The notes under the pieces: model-generated
Seen by the model: the letters and a program-made list of their open reading frames with translations, nothing else
The model's database searches: none
Told to the model about the DNA's origin: nothing
Shown here: positions 9,370 through 21,094 of the stretch, one piece after another
Layout: each line of letters starts with the position of its first letter
Numbering within the stretch: position 1 is the stretch's first letter
Assembly: GCA_022925895.1 (NCBI GenBank)
Contig: JAKSYS010000477.1
Span: 1 to 49,670 of the forward strand
Source: Fragilaria crotonensis
Taxonomy: Eukaryota > Bacillariophyta > Fragilariophyceae > Fragilariales > Fragilariaceae
Length of the DNA: 49,670 nucleotides
Reading direction: 5' to 3'
Program-made: the position numbers and the translations under genes

Positions 9370-12300
9370 TCATCCCTTGTGTCGAAAAAAATCTGTCATC
9401 CTCATCTGTTTATATCCATCAAAGTCGAATCGTGCTCGCGCCTTTCGCATGTAATGCAACCAACGTCGTCTCACCGAAGAGCTCGCATTACGATGTCGCC
9501 AAGTGGCCTTTCGCAGAAGTGTCTATCGTCTGCGCTTACCATATGGGTTTGTGCATGAAGTTGTTCGATTTCCACCAATCGGGCTGCCGAAGAAGCTTGC
9601 ATTCCGTGGATGTCGTCGAATGTAAATGATGGTTCCGAGCTGTCCACAGTTGCGTGCTCAGTGTGTGGACAGCTTTCATCACCTTCCGCATAGTGTAACT
9701 GCCTCGTGCCTCGTTATGGGTACCTGTGGCATCGTCCGGTTGCGACGCCAGTTCACTCCATACAACAGAGAAGAAGCCGCGTGTCGCTGCTGGCCACCCT
9801 ATGCGAGATTGTTGATGTAGTGCAGCTTCAACGTACGGAACGTGACCCGGGGGAACCATTGACAGGTCACCTGCATCCGGTTCCTCGTTGATCCATCCCA
9901 AGAGCTTGCTTTTCAGCGTGCGTGTGACGGATGGCGCTCCAATAGCGTCCATCGATTTCCGAAAGGCTTTTATGGCCGCGCTTCTACCCGGGTTCTCCTT
10001 GCATTGTAACACATGGTCCGATGTTTCCTCGATGATTTTACAACAGGGACATAACGTCAAAGATGCTGCTTTGATAGTTGCAACTCTGTTCCTACGAACG
10101 CCCGTGTGTCGTTGATCATACATCAGTTTCGTTTGTGCCACCTGCTTTGTTGGAATCAGAGATCGACAAAACTGCCCGAGCACCTTGATATCAATCATGT
10201 CCCACTCTTTGTTGGACCACCGATATCGCGATTGTAAGTAGGATCGAAGATGGTATCCGTTTATGTGGAAGCGTATACATGCCTCAACTTGTCCGACTTG
10301 CCTGACACCATTGATACTCACTGAGACTCTTTCTTCCGGAACATGATCGGTCTTTTCCCGCGATTGACCACTGATCCTGGAATCCCGGAACCATGTTGCC
10401 AATTCGTCGGCTCGATTATTCCTCTGAACGTCGTGTGATTTGGACCCTGCTGATTTCCTTGGCTGGTGACCTTTAATCCACTTTTGTGATGGTTGAATCC
10501 CGGACTCGCGCTTCATCCATCGAATCTGCGACAGAAAATCTGCGTTCTCTGGTTGACGCCTGCGTGGTTCCTGAACTGTTGTATGCTTGTTCACGTTAGA
10601 CAAGGCAGCTTTGCTGTCACATACCCATCGAAACTTGCACTTAGGTTTCGATCCCCAGTGTCTTACGAGCAATGTTAGCAGTAGCATCGGTGCCGCGAGG
10701 CCAGCAATCTCGCATCGCGTTGAGTTCGCCACATCTCTTGGTCCATCGACTGGTCCCGCCCCTTCGTAGAGTGTAATATTATCGCCTGTGCTGATAGTCC
10801 ATCCAAAGGTCCCCCTCGTGTCTTTCAGACCGCCGTCCGAAGCTATCGTGAGTTTACCTTTCGATCGACTTGCTTTCCACACTTCTGAGTCGTCCACGCA
10901 CTGACTGATATGAGTCAATAATCGCTGTTGACCTTGCGGAAGGTTATTGATCACGTCCGCCAATGCGAGATCTTGACTGCCGTCCACTGGAACTGTCGAG
11001 TGCCTGAGTTGTGCTTTGATATCTCGCAGGCTATCTGTTGGGACTCTTTTCCACAGTGTACCATAACGCAGAAACTGGGACGAGATGTAGCGTTGCCACA
11101 GCCGACGTTGGTGTTTCGTTGGCGCCGCTTGACGTGGCCACCCCAATTTTGACTCGAAACTGCTATGTCTCTCGCCCGATAACGCCTCTTTGATAATACA
11201 CCGTGGATCCTGAACATCGCACATGTCAGAAAGCGTAGTGCATTGAAGGTAGATTCGCACCAAGTTGATATCTCGTTGTTGGCTGCCCGTGTACTGAGTT
11301 AAGCGCGATGGTTGCATCACGAATTCGTCGTGAGTCCCCGACGTTTTTAATTGGAGTCCGTCCGTAACTGTCATGGTCAAATTATGATTCGATAGAAATT
11401 GACGCATAGATGAAATCCACGTCGGTGTCAAATACAAAATCTCTATTCCGGGAACCTCCAATAGAGGTTGCGGAATCCCCGCCTCTAATTGCATTGTCTT
11501 AAGTTGGATGAGGAGCAACTCTCCCACTTGGGTCTTGCAGTAAACGTTGTGTCGAAAATACTTAATCATTTCAATGCCGCACTCGGTGCGTAAGTCCATC
11601 AATCCAAGGCCCCCCATGGAAATTGGTCCATACCTTATTGCTGTCGGTAGCTTGGAGCTGAAGCCCAATTTCTGGACGATTGCGGGAATGATTCTTGTCT
11701 GGATAGAGTCCAACTCCTCTCGTCTATGGCGAGCGCAGGCAAGGAGTATCGCATAGCGGGTTCATAAGTCGTACGAGCGAATACTCGAACGTCGCTAGAC
11801 GAGAGCCTCGGCGACTTAATCTGATGTGAATACGCGTCGGCTTTTGACTTCATTACTTGTATGTGATGCGAAAAATCACCAAGGGGATTTTGAAACACTC
11901 CCAGAAGCCTAGTTGACTCGTGAAGTTCCTGTCGCTTGATGGGAACTTTTCCCGTTGATTGACCTTGACTGAGTCGGACTTGAGACGTGGAAGCTTCCGT
12001 ACTCCGACGTATTACCGGTCGTCCAGCCCGCCAGTCCCAATACATCACAAACCACGAACATTTCGAAAGATTCAACGCTCCTCCTGAATAAAACAGAAGT
12101 TTCTCCCATGTTTGTGCCACCTCTTCCAAACTTTGCACCAATTCTTCGAACGGGACCTTCCCGTCATCTGTGAGCCCCAACGCAGTGTCATCAACGAACG
12201 CGTCCACCAGTCGAGAATGGACATTCTGACCGTCCGGTGAAACAAAACTCATGCGCGAAGGGTTCACCTTTTCAAGGGTGTTCAGCATTACCACCACAAG

Positions 12301-15136
12301 CGTCAGCCACACCGCCGGTGAGGCGCCACTCCCTTGACCGGTCCCGAACAGCGGTTCAAAAGGTGTGCCTTTGTACGACGACTCCGATACTCCGTACACT
12401 GTCTTTACCATGTACTGCATGAGTTCTAGGGACTTGGCGTGCGCTCGAATCGCACTAATTGGCATACCGCATCGCCTCGCCGCTAGCATTCCAAGAGCCA
12501 CAATTATCCGATCAAAACATGCAGACGCATCGTTGTCAAAGCGGGCATAATTGATTTTGAGCAGTCGGCACATGTCCGCCGTCAGCTGAGTTAGCATGAT
12601 TGGATCCATTGTTGTCTTTCCTGGCGTTGATCCATGTTGTCCATCGTGAAGTAAGTCCATATGGACCGCCCGTCGAACCAAACGAGATCCCCACATTAAT
12701 TTCAGAAACAAATTGTAATCAGCTTCGAATAGATGGATAATTCGGAGTCTGTTGATTTTTGGGTCGCCTTTGTCTTTCTCAATCATAACGTTCACTGCCT
12801 TTTGCCATCGTGGAATCGATATACCCCCCGAGTTATCGCAATATCCAAAAATTTTGCTAGACAATCCAGCATTACCGGGTCCTGTATAAGTGCTTTATAG
12901 TGGCCTAAGTGCCTCCCCGATGGAGAAGTACTGGTTGTCTCCTTCCACCCCTTGAACCCTTTGCTAATGTCGTCGCCTGTTATACTGATATTGATCGGAT
13001 CCTTTTCTTGAATGGTGTTTGGAATGGCGAATGACGCCAAGAACTCTCGCAGCAGGTGATCATCGCCGTGCCATTCCTGGGGAACAATCCCTTTCAACAG
13101 ATCTTCCGCTTCTTGGGACAAACTTGTGAACGTAAGCGCATCATGGATGATCCCGTGACCACAGGGAGATGTTGCCGCTGCTCGGAAGGCCTCTCGGTTG
13201 AAAAGTATCAAATGTTGCTCCATTTCTTCTTGCGTGATAATTGTATCCCATATAATCTCAGAGTGTTCCACATCTCGTAGTATCGAATGAACATCACCAG
13301 GACTTGTCGCACCGCTGGTTGAATTTGCCTCCCGTGGAACTCTGATGGTATTCAGTGGTCCATATTCACCTGGCTTAACGATGCTGCGGATGTTGCCGAA
13401 CAGTCTCCTGCAGGATTCACTCATTAAGGTACGCTTGACGATGTTTGCTCGGCGCTGGGATTCTTTGCTCGTTTGGGGATTCTTGTCGTCCTCGTAGGTA
13501 GAGAGTAGATCCTGGAAACTTTGTTGGCGGTGGGACATCGCCTGTTTCTGGATTTTCTTCAGCTGTTTCGTTGCCGAGTAAAGATGTACTCTAATTACCT
13601 CGAGCGGTAATCTCTTCCCGTGCTCCGGTAACTCAAATGTAGCATCATATTCCTTGATCTGTGCCTCCCATCGGGTGAATGTGGCGCTGTAATCTTCAGC
13701 ATACTTTATCTCCCTTAACCTGAGTTTCCAGTACCGAAGAATCACTCCTGAATTCCTTAGTTTGGGTGACCACTGATATTGTCGCGCTGGTGTAGACAAT
13801 TTAAGCTCCGCATGCTTCATGGCTCGACCTTGGTCGTTGTCCCATGCTGTCAGTTGCTGTCGTACTTGGTGTTGTGTCATTGTTGCGTGCGTTGCGTGCA
13901 GCTGCGAAATACGTTCTACCATTCTGTGGTCCTCGTAGTAGCTTCTCAGTCCTTCTAAATAAGATGAAACCAGTTCTGGGTTTCCACTGTGCAACAATCT
14001 GGTGGTCGGTCTCGCAATGAGTTGTGTCGAGTTTGATCCCATTAACTGTTCAATGTCCAAATCAACGAAGAGGCCTCGGTGGTCCGATTGTGGCCCCTCA
14101 TTGTAGGCCAGGCTGCCTTGCCTGGAGATGGCCTCAGCCACTCGTTGACATCCCAACATGTAATCAATACGTCTGGTATTAGACCCGATGTAGGTGGAGG
14201 GAGCTGGATCCTTTCCGTGAAGGTCGACTAGACCACAAAAGTCTCGGAAATCTTGGAGTGCCTTATCGTTCTCGAGGTGCCATTCGCATCGAGCATAACA
14301 AGGATCGAATGACCGTTGTTTTGTAAATGGTCGATCGTCCGTCGGAGCTCAGAAAGAAACCGTTGACGAGGTTGTGGCGACTTCTCTCCCTTGTTCCGAT
14401 AAAACTCGTGCTCGCGGACTAATGCGCTTCCAATTGGCGCTTGTCTTATGGACCCTTCGCATATTCGATAAGCCGTAACGATTGATAAGACGTTGCCTCC
14501 TTTGCCTTCCAGGGTTACTCCACACCATCTCCCCAAACCAGTTGGATCGACAATACCTTGACTGTGTACGATCGTTGCTGTTCGCCCCTGAACTGTTGTT
14601 AAACACCCTCCTGCCTGAAACGTCTCTTTTGCTGAACTGGGATCCACCGCATGGCTCGGGAATCCGAATACTGTTTTTCCGATCCTGAATTGCCTTTGGA
14701 CGCATTCCCTATATTGCAGTTGCAGATAATAGTGTTGCCAAGCAGTATTGGTTTCTACTAATCCAAAACAATCCACTGAATAGGACGCCATTTGCGACAG
14801 GTAATACTTGTAATCTTCGACTCCCGTTGAATATGTCAATCCTTTCACATTCTGTAGAAATATCCTTATCGATCCGGGGGCCTTAAAGATAGGAGCATCT
14901 CCATACGACTTGAGTGCATGTGAGTCAATTTGTCTTCTCTGTTGCAGTCTACCTGGTCTGTACTGTGGTAGGAGAAGAATAGACGTAAGATTCCTTAGCG
15001 GCGGATGGCGGTCATCGCCTAGTCGCGAATAGCGGCCCCTTCTCGGAACTGGGGCTTCTTCAGGAGTGTTGACGTCTGGACCTGGTTGTTGCTCTCGCGT
15101 CGTCGCCAAGTCCCGCTGGTTACCCTGTGATGTCAT
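9370..15136 (-). pseudogene. LINE 2 ORF2: APE endonuclease, RT, RNase H, CPCC motif, PIP box
   Basis: ORF2 starts at the ATG 15136-15134, overlapping the ORF1 stop by one base (TAATG). The endonuclease has FLQNVKG, LVETN, TAYR, LDANG and QSDHR. The RT has SGRHLGHYKALI, RIIHLFEADYN, the DNDASACFDR strand, GTGQGSGASP and the catalytic AFVDD. RNase H keeps SDGG, RCEIAG, CDSKAAL and NNRADELA. Then FHINGYHLRSYLQ, CPCC...SDHVLQC and ATRGFFSVVWSEL follow. Frameshifts fall near 14275, 12825, 11710, 9590 and 9490. The last frame ends RWLHYMRK...QMRMTDFFRHKG at a TGA (9372-9370), a PIP-box consensus tail. Confidence 0.85.
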
Positions 15137-15138
15137 TA
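15134..15138 (-). promoter_or_regulatory. TAATG stop-start overlap of ORF1 and ORF2
   Basis: ORF1 ends in TAA and ORF2 begins with ATG sharing the same A. This arrangement is known from the SART1 retrotransposon, where UAAUG supports translation of ORF2 by reinitiation after ORF1. Confidence 0.8.
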
Positions 15139-18100
15139 ATCTGGTTCGCCGCCGTCTGGATCGAGTTGGCTGTTGTATTGATCGTCCAGATCGGTTGGGG
15201 CTTCACGTGGATGGAAAATAGGGTATACACCGCTTCTTTGTTGTTCCGCACTGAACTCTAGGTGTCTGCGGACTCTCGATGGTACATCGATACTTGTTTG
15301 TAAGCTGTTGTCCTCGGTAGGTTGCGAGGAAGTGTTCGGGATGCTTGTCGTATGATCTTGTGTTGTTGGAAAGATATCAGTCGACAGCTGTGAGTCACAG
15401 TTCATCGCATCAATCACATCCTCGTCTCCGACGTCGGCCTCTTTCTCGTTACCATCGTCTATCTCTTTCTCGTCTCCGTCATCGCGCAAAACAGCGATCA
15501 TGCTATTCGTGTCATCCTGCCCCGGTTTCTGTTTTTTCTTTTGCGGAGATTTTTCGTGCTGATTTATAGATTCACCTCGAGGTGACGTCTGCGCCAATTG
15601 AATACTTGGGTTAGTACTCTCAGGAATTGCCAAAATATCCTGTCGTCTGTCCATTTGGTTGAATTTGGATTTCCGAACGCTATCGCTGGGTAGGGATGCT
15701 CTTGCTTGCTTGAGGAGAACATCGTCCTGTGTCACTTGTGTTGAAAGAGTCATCATCGTCATCAATGTGTCCATTTGTCGAGTTAGTAAACCCAGCGTTG
15801 TGTTTGTATCAACATGGTACTCCATAGATGTGATCATTTTGGCTTCTAGTTCATCCAATCGGCGGAGCTGTTCAAGCTGTTTCTCCATTTTGGTTAGCCG
15901 TACTTCTGATTGTCGAAGCCCCTGGTCCAAAGCATCTTGTTGTTTTCTGATTTGAGCTTCCAGTGTATTGTATCGTTGAATGTTTAGCGACGCAATAGAG
16001 GGAGTCATCGCTGAGTGTGTAGATCCCGTTGCCTCTTCAGATGCTGGTGCTTTTTGTTTATGATCTGGCACGGTTGTACGTTTTCCTGGTAAACGTGGAA
16101 ACTGCTCCGTGGTTCCTGAGGGATTGGACAAATTCGATGCTATAGAGGATCCTTCTCGTCCATGTCGATGCCAGGCGTTCACGGTGCCCATGGTGGGGTT
16201 AGTAGCCTGCCGACCTGGAGGAATCGATTCCAAGTCAGGGGAGGCAGGTTGTTTCCAAATCTCCTCTAATGTCATCTTATCCAGATATTCCAGCGATTGT
16301 TTGACCGATGTATCTATCTGGATAATCTCTGGTAAGCCCGGGATGCTGTCTCTGAATCTGGCTTCACGCCTTTCCAGAGGATTCAATCGTAACTTATACT
16401 TGGATACTTCATCCATCACTTCCGAGTATAAATGACGTGGTACAAGGAGTCGCGTGATACGGTCCTTTCCTCCGTTAACAATATCGCATCTGGCCAATGC
16501 TCCGGATGGCAGCTGCAACTGAGTTGCCCACTCTCTTGTGGATCTTTCGATGGTATCCCCGTTTGGGAAAAACTCTTTCCGACTTGTGTCAAGATTTGTT
16601 ACCATTGGGCTCAAAGTAATACTGCGCAGAGACTTGAGGTAGTTGTCGTGAGTTTCGAAGTACTGACGTATTTGGTTGCTATGAAGACTCCCAAGGACAA
16701 GGCGTGGAAGGAATACGGCACCTCCTGGTCCTTTCAGAAGCATCGACAAACTCTTCGTTAAGGGTGCGACATGATTCTCTCCGCATTGGACTGCCAGATG
16801 ATGAATGTGTTGTTCTAACGGAGTCTTCTTCAGAAGAACGATATCAAAATATGGAGTACTTGTTGGGAGTTGATTTCTCAGACTTTGCAGGTACCGAATT
16901 TTGTGGGTCGAGTTTGGCGCCTTCATCAAGAGATACCCTGCATACACAAGTTTGCCTCCGTGACATGAGGAGTTTGATACGGTCGCCCACACTTTATGGC
17001 GGCGCATAACATCTTTTGTCTGTTCTGAGGATTGCCACTCTACCGGGTTGGAGTTCGGAAATCCAAATCGGAGTCCGAAGATATACATCCCCGTCGACGC
17101 AAGATAGGTTATCTGTGGGGACAAATACTCTCTGAGTTCGCTGTCCTCCATGTCATCAATCGATCTCCATGTCGCGAGGTCGCGGCTTTCCCATCTGTAC
17201 GCCACTCCAACGTTACCAGCAAATAATTCTTTCAATACTTTCATCGCTGCTGATGTCCATTCCTGAGGTCGCTGCAATTGGTGGAGACGTTCGCCTGGAC
17301 TCCAGCGAATGGTGATTCGCTGCGTTCCATCGTTAATCGGTACATTTAGGTTTTCCTGAAATGCCGACTGCTTCATTGCAGAATCGCCTGCCATTGTTGA
17401 GTCTTCTTGAGTTTGTTTGTCTTCGCCGCATTGGTTGCCCATAGGTTGGTTGTGCTGGTGTTCGATACTTTCTTTTGAAGTCGAAAAGTCATCTTCGGTC
17501 ATCGGGTGATTCGTCGGCCCATTCGTCTCTTCAGTCGAGATAGTAGGATAATTGGTCCGATTCAATGGCGCACTGTCCCGGTCTGTCTTTAGACCTCCCT
17601 GAGATTTCGCCCATGCGGACCGGATGCTTGCGGTGCTCTTGCTTGCCATTCGTCCGAGGATGGTCGTCGTACTGTCCTGTCTGGATGACTTTTGCCTTGT
17701 CGAAAGAGTTGTCAGTTTAATTCCAGCTGATCCGAAGACCTTGGATTGCGGGATGGGAGGATGGATGCGAGGAGAAGGTTGGTCCACTGGTCGTGGGTTG
17801 TACTGATGGTGCATCTTAGACGATTTTTGTTTGCCTCCGATTTCTGTCCAGTCTTCTGGTGACTCTGACTCTACTTCCATGTCGTCCGTATCATCTGCAT
17901 AATACAGGTCACGCCAGGACTTTTTCCTAGTGTCAACTTCCATGAATTCAGGTACCTTTTTCTGGAGGAATGGTTGAGACTTGATGGTCGCCCATGCTTT
18001 CAACTTGATTGGCACTTCAAGGTTGTGTTGAAGATGATACATATAATTGTACCACACAATCTTGTGACGTTTGTCCCATTCAGTATCTGGGTCGTCCCAG

Positions 18101-18354
18101 ATACAGTCGAATTCTAAACCGTCATCGTAGGCATAGAGCCCAAGATGCAAGTAGCGATTCCAAGCCGTTGGATTAGTGATGGACTTAAACTGAGTCAGAT
18201 GATACCTTCGAACTTCCGTACGAGAACTAGGAACAGTATCGTCAAACGAGATGCTTTCGTTCCATTCTGGGGTATCAAACGAAAAGGCGGGATTATCCGG
18301 ATCACGGAGTCCTGCTGCAACGAGAGACAACGGCGGTGCCGATGGCTCGGTCAT
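15136..18354 (-). CDS. LINE 2 ORF1 protein, intact, about 1,072 aa
   Basis: The ATG at 18354 (MTEPSAPPLSL) is the first in frame. The protein is long for a LINE ORF1. It has a disordered Ser/Thr/Gln-rich stretch around residues 150-350, then a folded segment (about 355-720; QRITIRWSPGERLHQLQRP, YFDIVLLKKTPLEQ, HHLAVQCGENHVAPLTKSL) that resembles the ORF1 of LINE 3 in order and spacing. A predicted coiled coil follows (about 795-880; LEAQIRKQQ...LTKMEKQLEQLRRLDELEAKM), and an acidic tail (DDGDEKEIDDGNEKEADVGD). I see no CCHC knuckle or RRM signature. The role is presumably RNA binding and chaperoning of the LINE RNA, inferred from position only. Stop TAA is at 15138-15136. Confidence 0.85.
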   Translation of the reverse strand: MTEPSAPPLSLVAAGLRDPDNPAFSFDTPEWNESISFDDTVPSSRTEVRRYHLTQFKSITNPTAWNRYLHLGLYAYDDGLEFDCIWDDPDTEWDKRHKIVWYNYMYHLQHNLEVPIKLKAWATIKSQPFLQKKVPEFMEVDTRKKSWRDLYYADDTDDMEVESESPEDWTEIGGKQKSSKMHHQYNPRPVDQPSPRIHPPIPQSKVFGSAGIKLTTLSTRQKSSRQDSTTTILGRMASKSTASIRSAWAKSQGGLKTDRDSAPLNRTNYPTISTEETNGPTNHPMTEDDFSTSKESIEHQHNQPMGNQCGEDKQTQEDSTMAGDSAMKQSAFQENLNVPINDGTQRITIRWSPGERLHQLQRPQEWTSAAMKVLKELFAGNVGVAYRWESRDLATWRSIDDMEDSELREYLSPQITYLASTGMYIFGLRFGFPNSNPVEWQSSEQTKDVMRRHKVWATVSNSSCHGGKLVYAGYLLMKAPNSTHKIRYLQSLRNQLPTSTPYFDIVLLKKTPLEQHIHHLAVQCGENHVAPLTKSLSMLLKGPGGAVFLPRLVLGSLHSNQIRQYFETHDNYLKSLRSITLSPMVTNLDTSRKEFFPNGDTIERSTREWATQLQLPSGALARCDIVNGGKDRITRLLVPRHLYSEVMDEVSKYKLRLNPLERREARFRDSIPGLPEIIQIDTSVKQSLEYLDKMTLEEIWKQPASPDLESIPPGRQATNPTMGTVNAWHRHGREGSSIASNLSNPSGTTEQFPRLPGKRTTVPDHKQKAPASEEATGSTHSAMTPSIASLNIQRYNTLEAQIRKQQDALDQGLRQSEVRLTKMEKQLEQLRRLDELEAKMITSMEYHVDTNTTLGLLTRQMDTLMTMMTLSTQVTQDDVLLKQARASLPSDSVRKSKFNQMDRRQDILAIPESTNPSIQLAQTSPRGESINQHEKSPQKKKQKPGQDDTNSMIAVLRDDGDEKEIDDGNEKEADVGDEDVIDAMNCDSQLSTDIFPTTQDHTTSIPNTSSQPTEDNSLQTSIDVPSRVRRHLEFSAEQQRSGVYPIFHPREAPTDLDDQYNSQLDPDGGEPD

Positions 18355-18448
18355 GGTTGGTTCTTCACGCGACAACTTCCTATTTCGGGTACGCAAATCG
18401 ACTGACGGACAGACTCGTATTTGCGAAAACTAAAATAAAAAATTGTGT

Positions 18449-18463
18449 TTCGCGACCGAGTAT
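18449..18463. repeat. Right TSD of LINE 2 (15 bp)
   Basis: Exact copy of 9197-9211. Confidence 0.92.
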
Positions 18464-20944
18464 CTGCTTTCGACAACGATCTTGCGATACGCATGAACGA
18501 TGAAAATTTCCAACTTGATCATCCTAACCCCGTGTTCTACTTGCAAGACGACGTTCCCTTTGAGGCTGACGCCGCTGACGATGATATTCCGCCCGATGCA
18601 GAATACGGGGACATGAATCAGCCGGCGAAGCGAGACGCGGACGATATCGAGTTCGATTCGTTTGACCAGTATTTGAATTCTGAATTCCTGGTTAATAATG
18701 ACGGCGAGACAGCTATGGCTAGGGTCGTGAAGCGCGCGGGATAACAACGGCAACCCGATTGGTAAGCGACATCGAATCCATTGCTTGACACGTGTGAGTA
18801 TGAATGTGAACTGGAGGACGGGTCGTTGATGAGATACCATGCAAATGTGATTGCCGAAAATATTTTGCGCAATGTGACGACGAAGGGCGACGACATGCTG
18901 TACTTGCTGAAATTGTTGATCACAAAGCTGACAAGCGAGCGTTAAGAACCGATAATGGATATGTAACGACAAAACGAGGGAGACGCGTGCGAAAAAGACA
19001 ACAAAGGTTGGAAAATCCTATGTCAATGGAAAGACGGATCAACTGACTGGGTAGATATGAGGTATGTGAAAGATTCAAACCCAATTGAACTGGCCGAATA
19101 TGCTGTCGCGAATCGTATTCAAGAGGAGCCTGCATTCAAATGGTGGGTTTCGAGACGCTACGAATGAGGAACAGGATTATTGGCAAGGTTAAGTAGGTAT
19201 TGGAAGACGAGTCATAAGTATGGAGTCCGATTACCACATTCAGTTCAGGAAGCTTTACAAATCGACAAAGAAACCGGAACAGACTTTTGGTGGAACGCAA
19301 TTCAAAAGGAACTCAAGAAAGTAATGGTGGCATTCGAGTATGACGAAAGCGTGACCCCAGAACAAATTCGTGAAGGGTTGGCCAAAGGCAAGTATGTCGG
19401 GTTTCAGGAGATTAAGTGCCATATGATTTTGACGTAAAAATGGACTTGACACGAAAGCCCGCTTTGTCGCCGGAGGGCATATGACAGAACCACCGGCAAG
19501 TATTACGTACTCGAGTGTTGTCAGTCGTGACAGTGTGCGAATTGCTTTCATGTTAGCAGCATTGAGCGACCTTGACATATTGGCATGTGACATCGGGAAT
19601 GCTTATTTGAATGCGCCATGCCGAGAAAGGTATGGTTTGTCGCTGGCCCTGAGTTTGGATCGAGACAAGGGACAGTGATCAGAATCGTAAGGAGCTCTAT
19701 ACGGGCTCAAGTCGAGCAGGGCTTCTTGAAACAATGTTTAACAATTCAATTCGAGATATGGGTTTCCAGCCTTCCATCGCGGATCCGGACGTATCTCAGA
19801 GCCTTCGCAAAGCCGAACGGATACAAATATTATGAGTATATCCTTGTCTATGTTGATGATGTTTTGATTATTTCGCATGCACCGGAAGAACATTTAAAAC
19901 CATACAGGCAAATTATGAATTGAATCCGGCAAGTATAGGACCTCCGAATCGGTATTTGGGTGCCGATGTGGAGAAGGTACAGAAGCCGGGTGATCCAACT
20001 GGTCGTGAGTACTGGTCGTTTTCTGCCAGAACATATGTCAAGAACGCGGTGAAGAATGTGAAATTATTGTTACAAGAAGAAGGACGAGGACTTAAGTCGA
20101 CCGCTAAGACACCATTTCCGAGTTCGTCCTATCGGCCGGAGGTGGACACGACTGACGAATGCAATAGTGAGCAGGCAACCCGGTTCCAAAACTTGATTGG
20201 TGTTCTACGCTGGGCAGTCGAGTTGGGACGCCTTGATGTATACACTGAGGTGGCATTGTTGTCACAACATTTGGCCTTGCCGAGGGTTGGTCACCTCGAG
20301 GCTGTGTACCATGTGTTTGCATACTTGGCGAAACACGAGACATCGCGTATTATCTTCGACTCATCTGACCAGGTACCCTATGATCCGACATACCATCGTC
20401 CTGATTGGTCAGCGTTTTACGAGAACCTTGAGGAAGAATTACCGCCGAAGATGCCGGAACCCTGGGTAAAGCGGTGACTATGCACGTGTTTGTCGACGCT
20501 AATCATGCTGGTAATGTCGTAACACGACGATCACATACAGGAATCCTAATGTTCATTCAAAACTCACCCATTTTATGGTTAAGTCGGAGACAGAATACAG
20601 TGGAGACGTCAACGTTTGGAAGTGAATTTGTTGCAATGCGAACGGCTAGGGATCTCTGTATTGCAATGAGGTATAAATTGAGAATGTTTGGAGTGCCAAT
20701 TGATGGTCCGGCTCAAGTTTACTGCGATAATCAAGGAGTGGTCAAGAATACCAGTGTCCCAGAGTCGGTGCTATCAAAGAAACACAATGCGATAAATTAC
20801 CATGCGGTACGAGAGGCAGTAGCAGCTGGAGTGTTACAAGTGCATAAAGAGGATACGCAGACAAACTTGGCGGATTTGTTTACGAAAGTACTTCATGCGG
20901 ATCGACGAAAGGAGTTGATAACTTCCATTTTGCACAATTTCTGA
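18449..20944 (+). pseudogene. Copia B reverse transcriptase and RNase H region
   Basis: The first frame (to 18744) is an acidic linker (FQLDHPNPVFYLQDD, DADDIEFDSFDQYL). After decayed sequence the RT follows from about 19200: FWWNAIQKELKKV, ARFVAGGHMTEPP, SVVSRDSVRIAFMLAAL, LDILACDIGNAYLNAP, the catalytic YVDDVLIISHAPEEHL (about 19845) and NRYLGADVEKV. RNase H has HVFVDANHAGN, ILWLSRRQNTVETSTFGSEFVA and YCDNQGVVKNT. It ends at TGA near 20944 after LADLFTKVL. Frame changes near 18744, 19175, 19435, 19620, 19690, 19920 and 20470 exclude a working protein. Confidence 0.82.
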
Positions 20945-21080
20945 ATGCCCAAGGTTTCCACCGTTCGATTGTTTCGCTTCGGTTCGGTACCTCCTGCGCG
21001 AGCATGACTCGTGGGCTACTACATGCAGGTCGATGTTTTATTTTGTGAGGGTTCTTGCTATCATGCATACACACGACGTC

Positions 21081-21094
21081 CGGTTCAAGGGGAC
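21081..21094 (+). other. Copia B polypurine tract
   Basis: The purine-rich CAAGGGGA just upstream of the 3' LTR start TGTTTAATG is the expected plus-strand priming site. Confidence 0.6.

Larger units (their letters stand above)
9212..18448 (-). mobile_element. LINE 2: near full-length non-LTR retrotransposon (9.2 kb)
   Basis: On the minus strand it has a short leader (18448-18355), a long ORF1 (18354-15136), ORF2 with APE endonuclease, reverse transcriptase, RNase H, zinc motif and C-terminal domain (15136-9370), and a 158-bp 3' UTR ending in AGGTTTTATAT with no poly(A). The exact 15-bp TSD and the uninterrupted copia B frame show where it inserted. ORF1 is open over its whole length; ORF2 has about five frameshifts. 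Confidence 0.92.
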
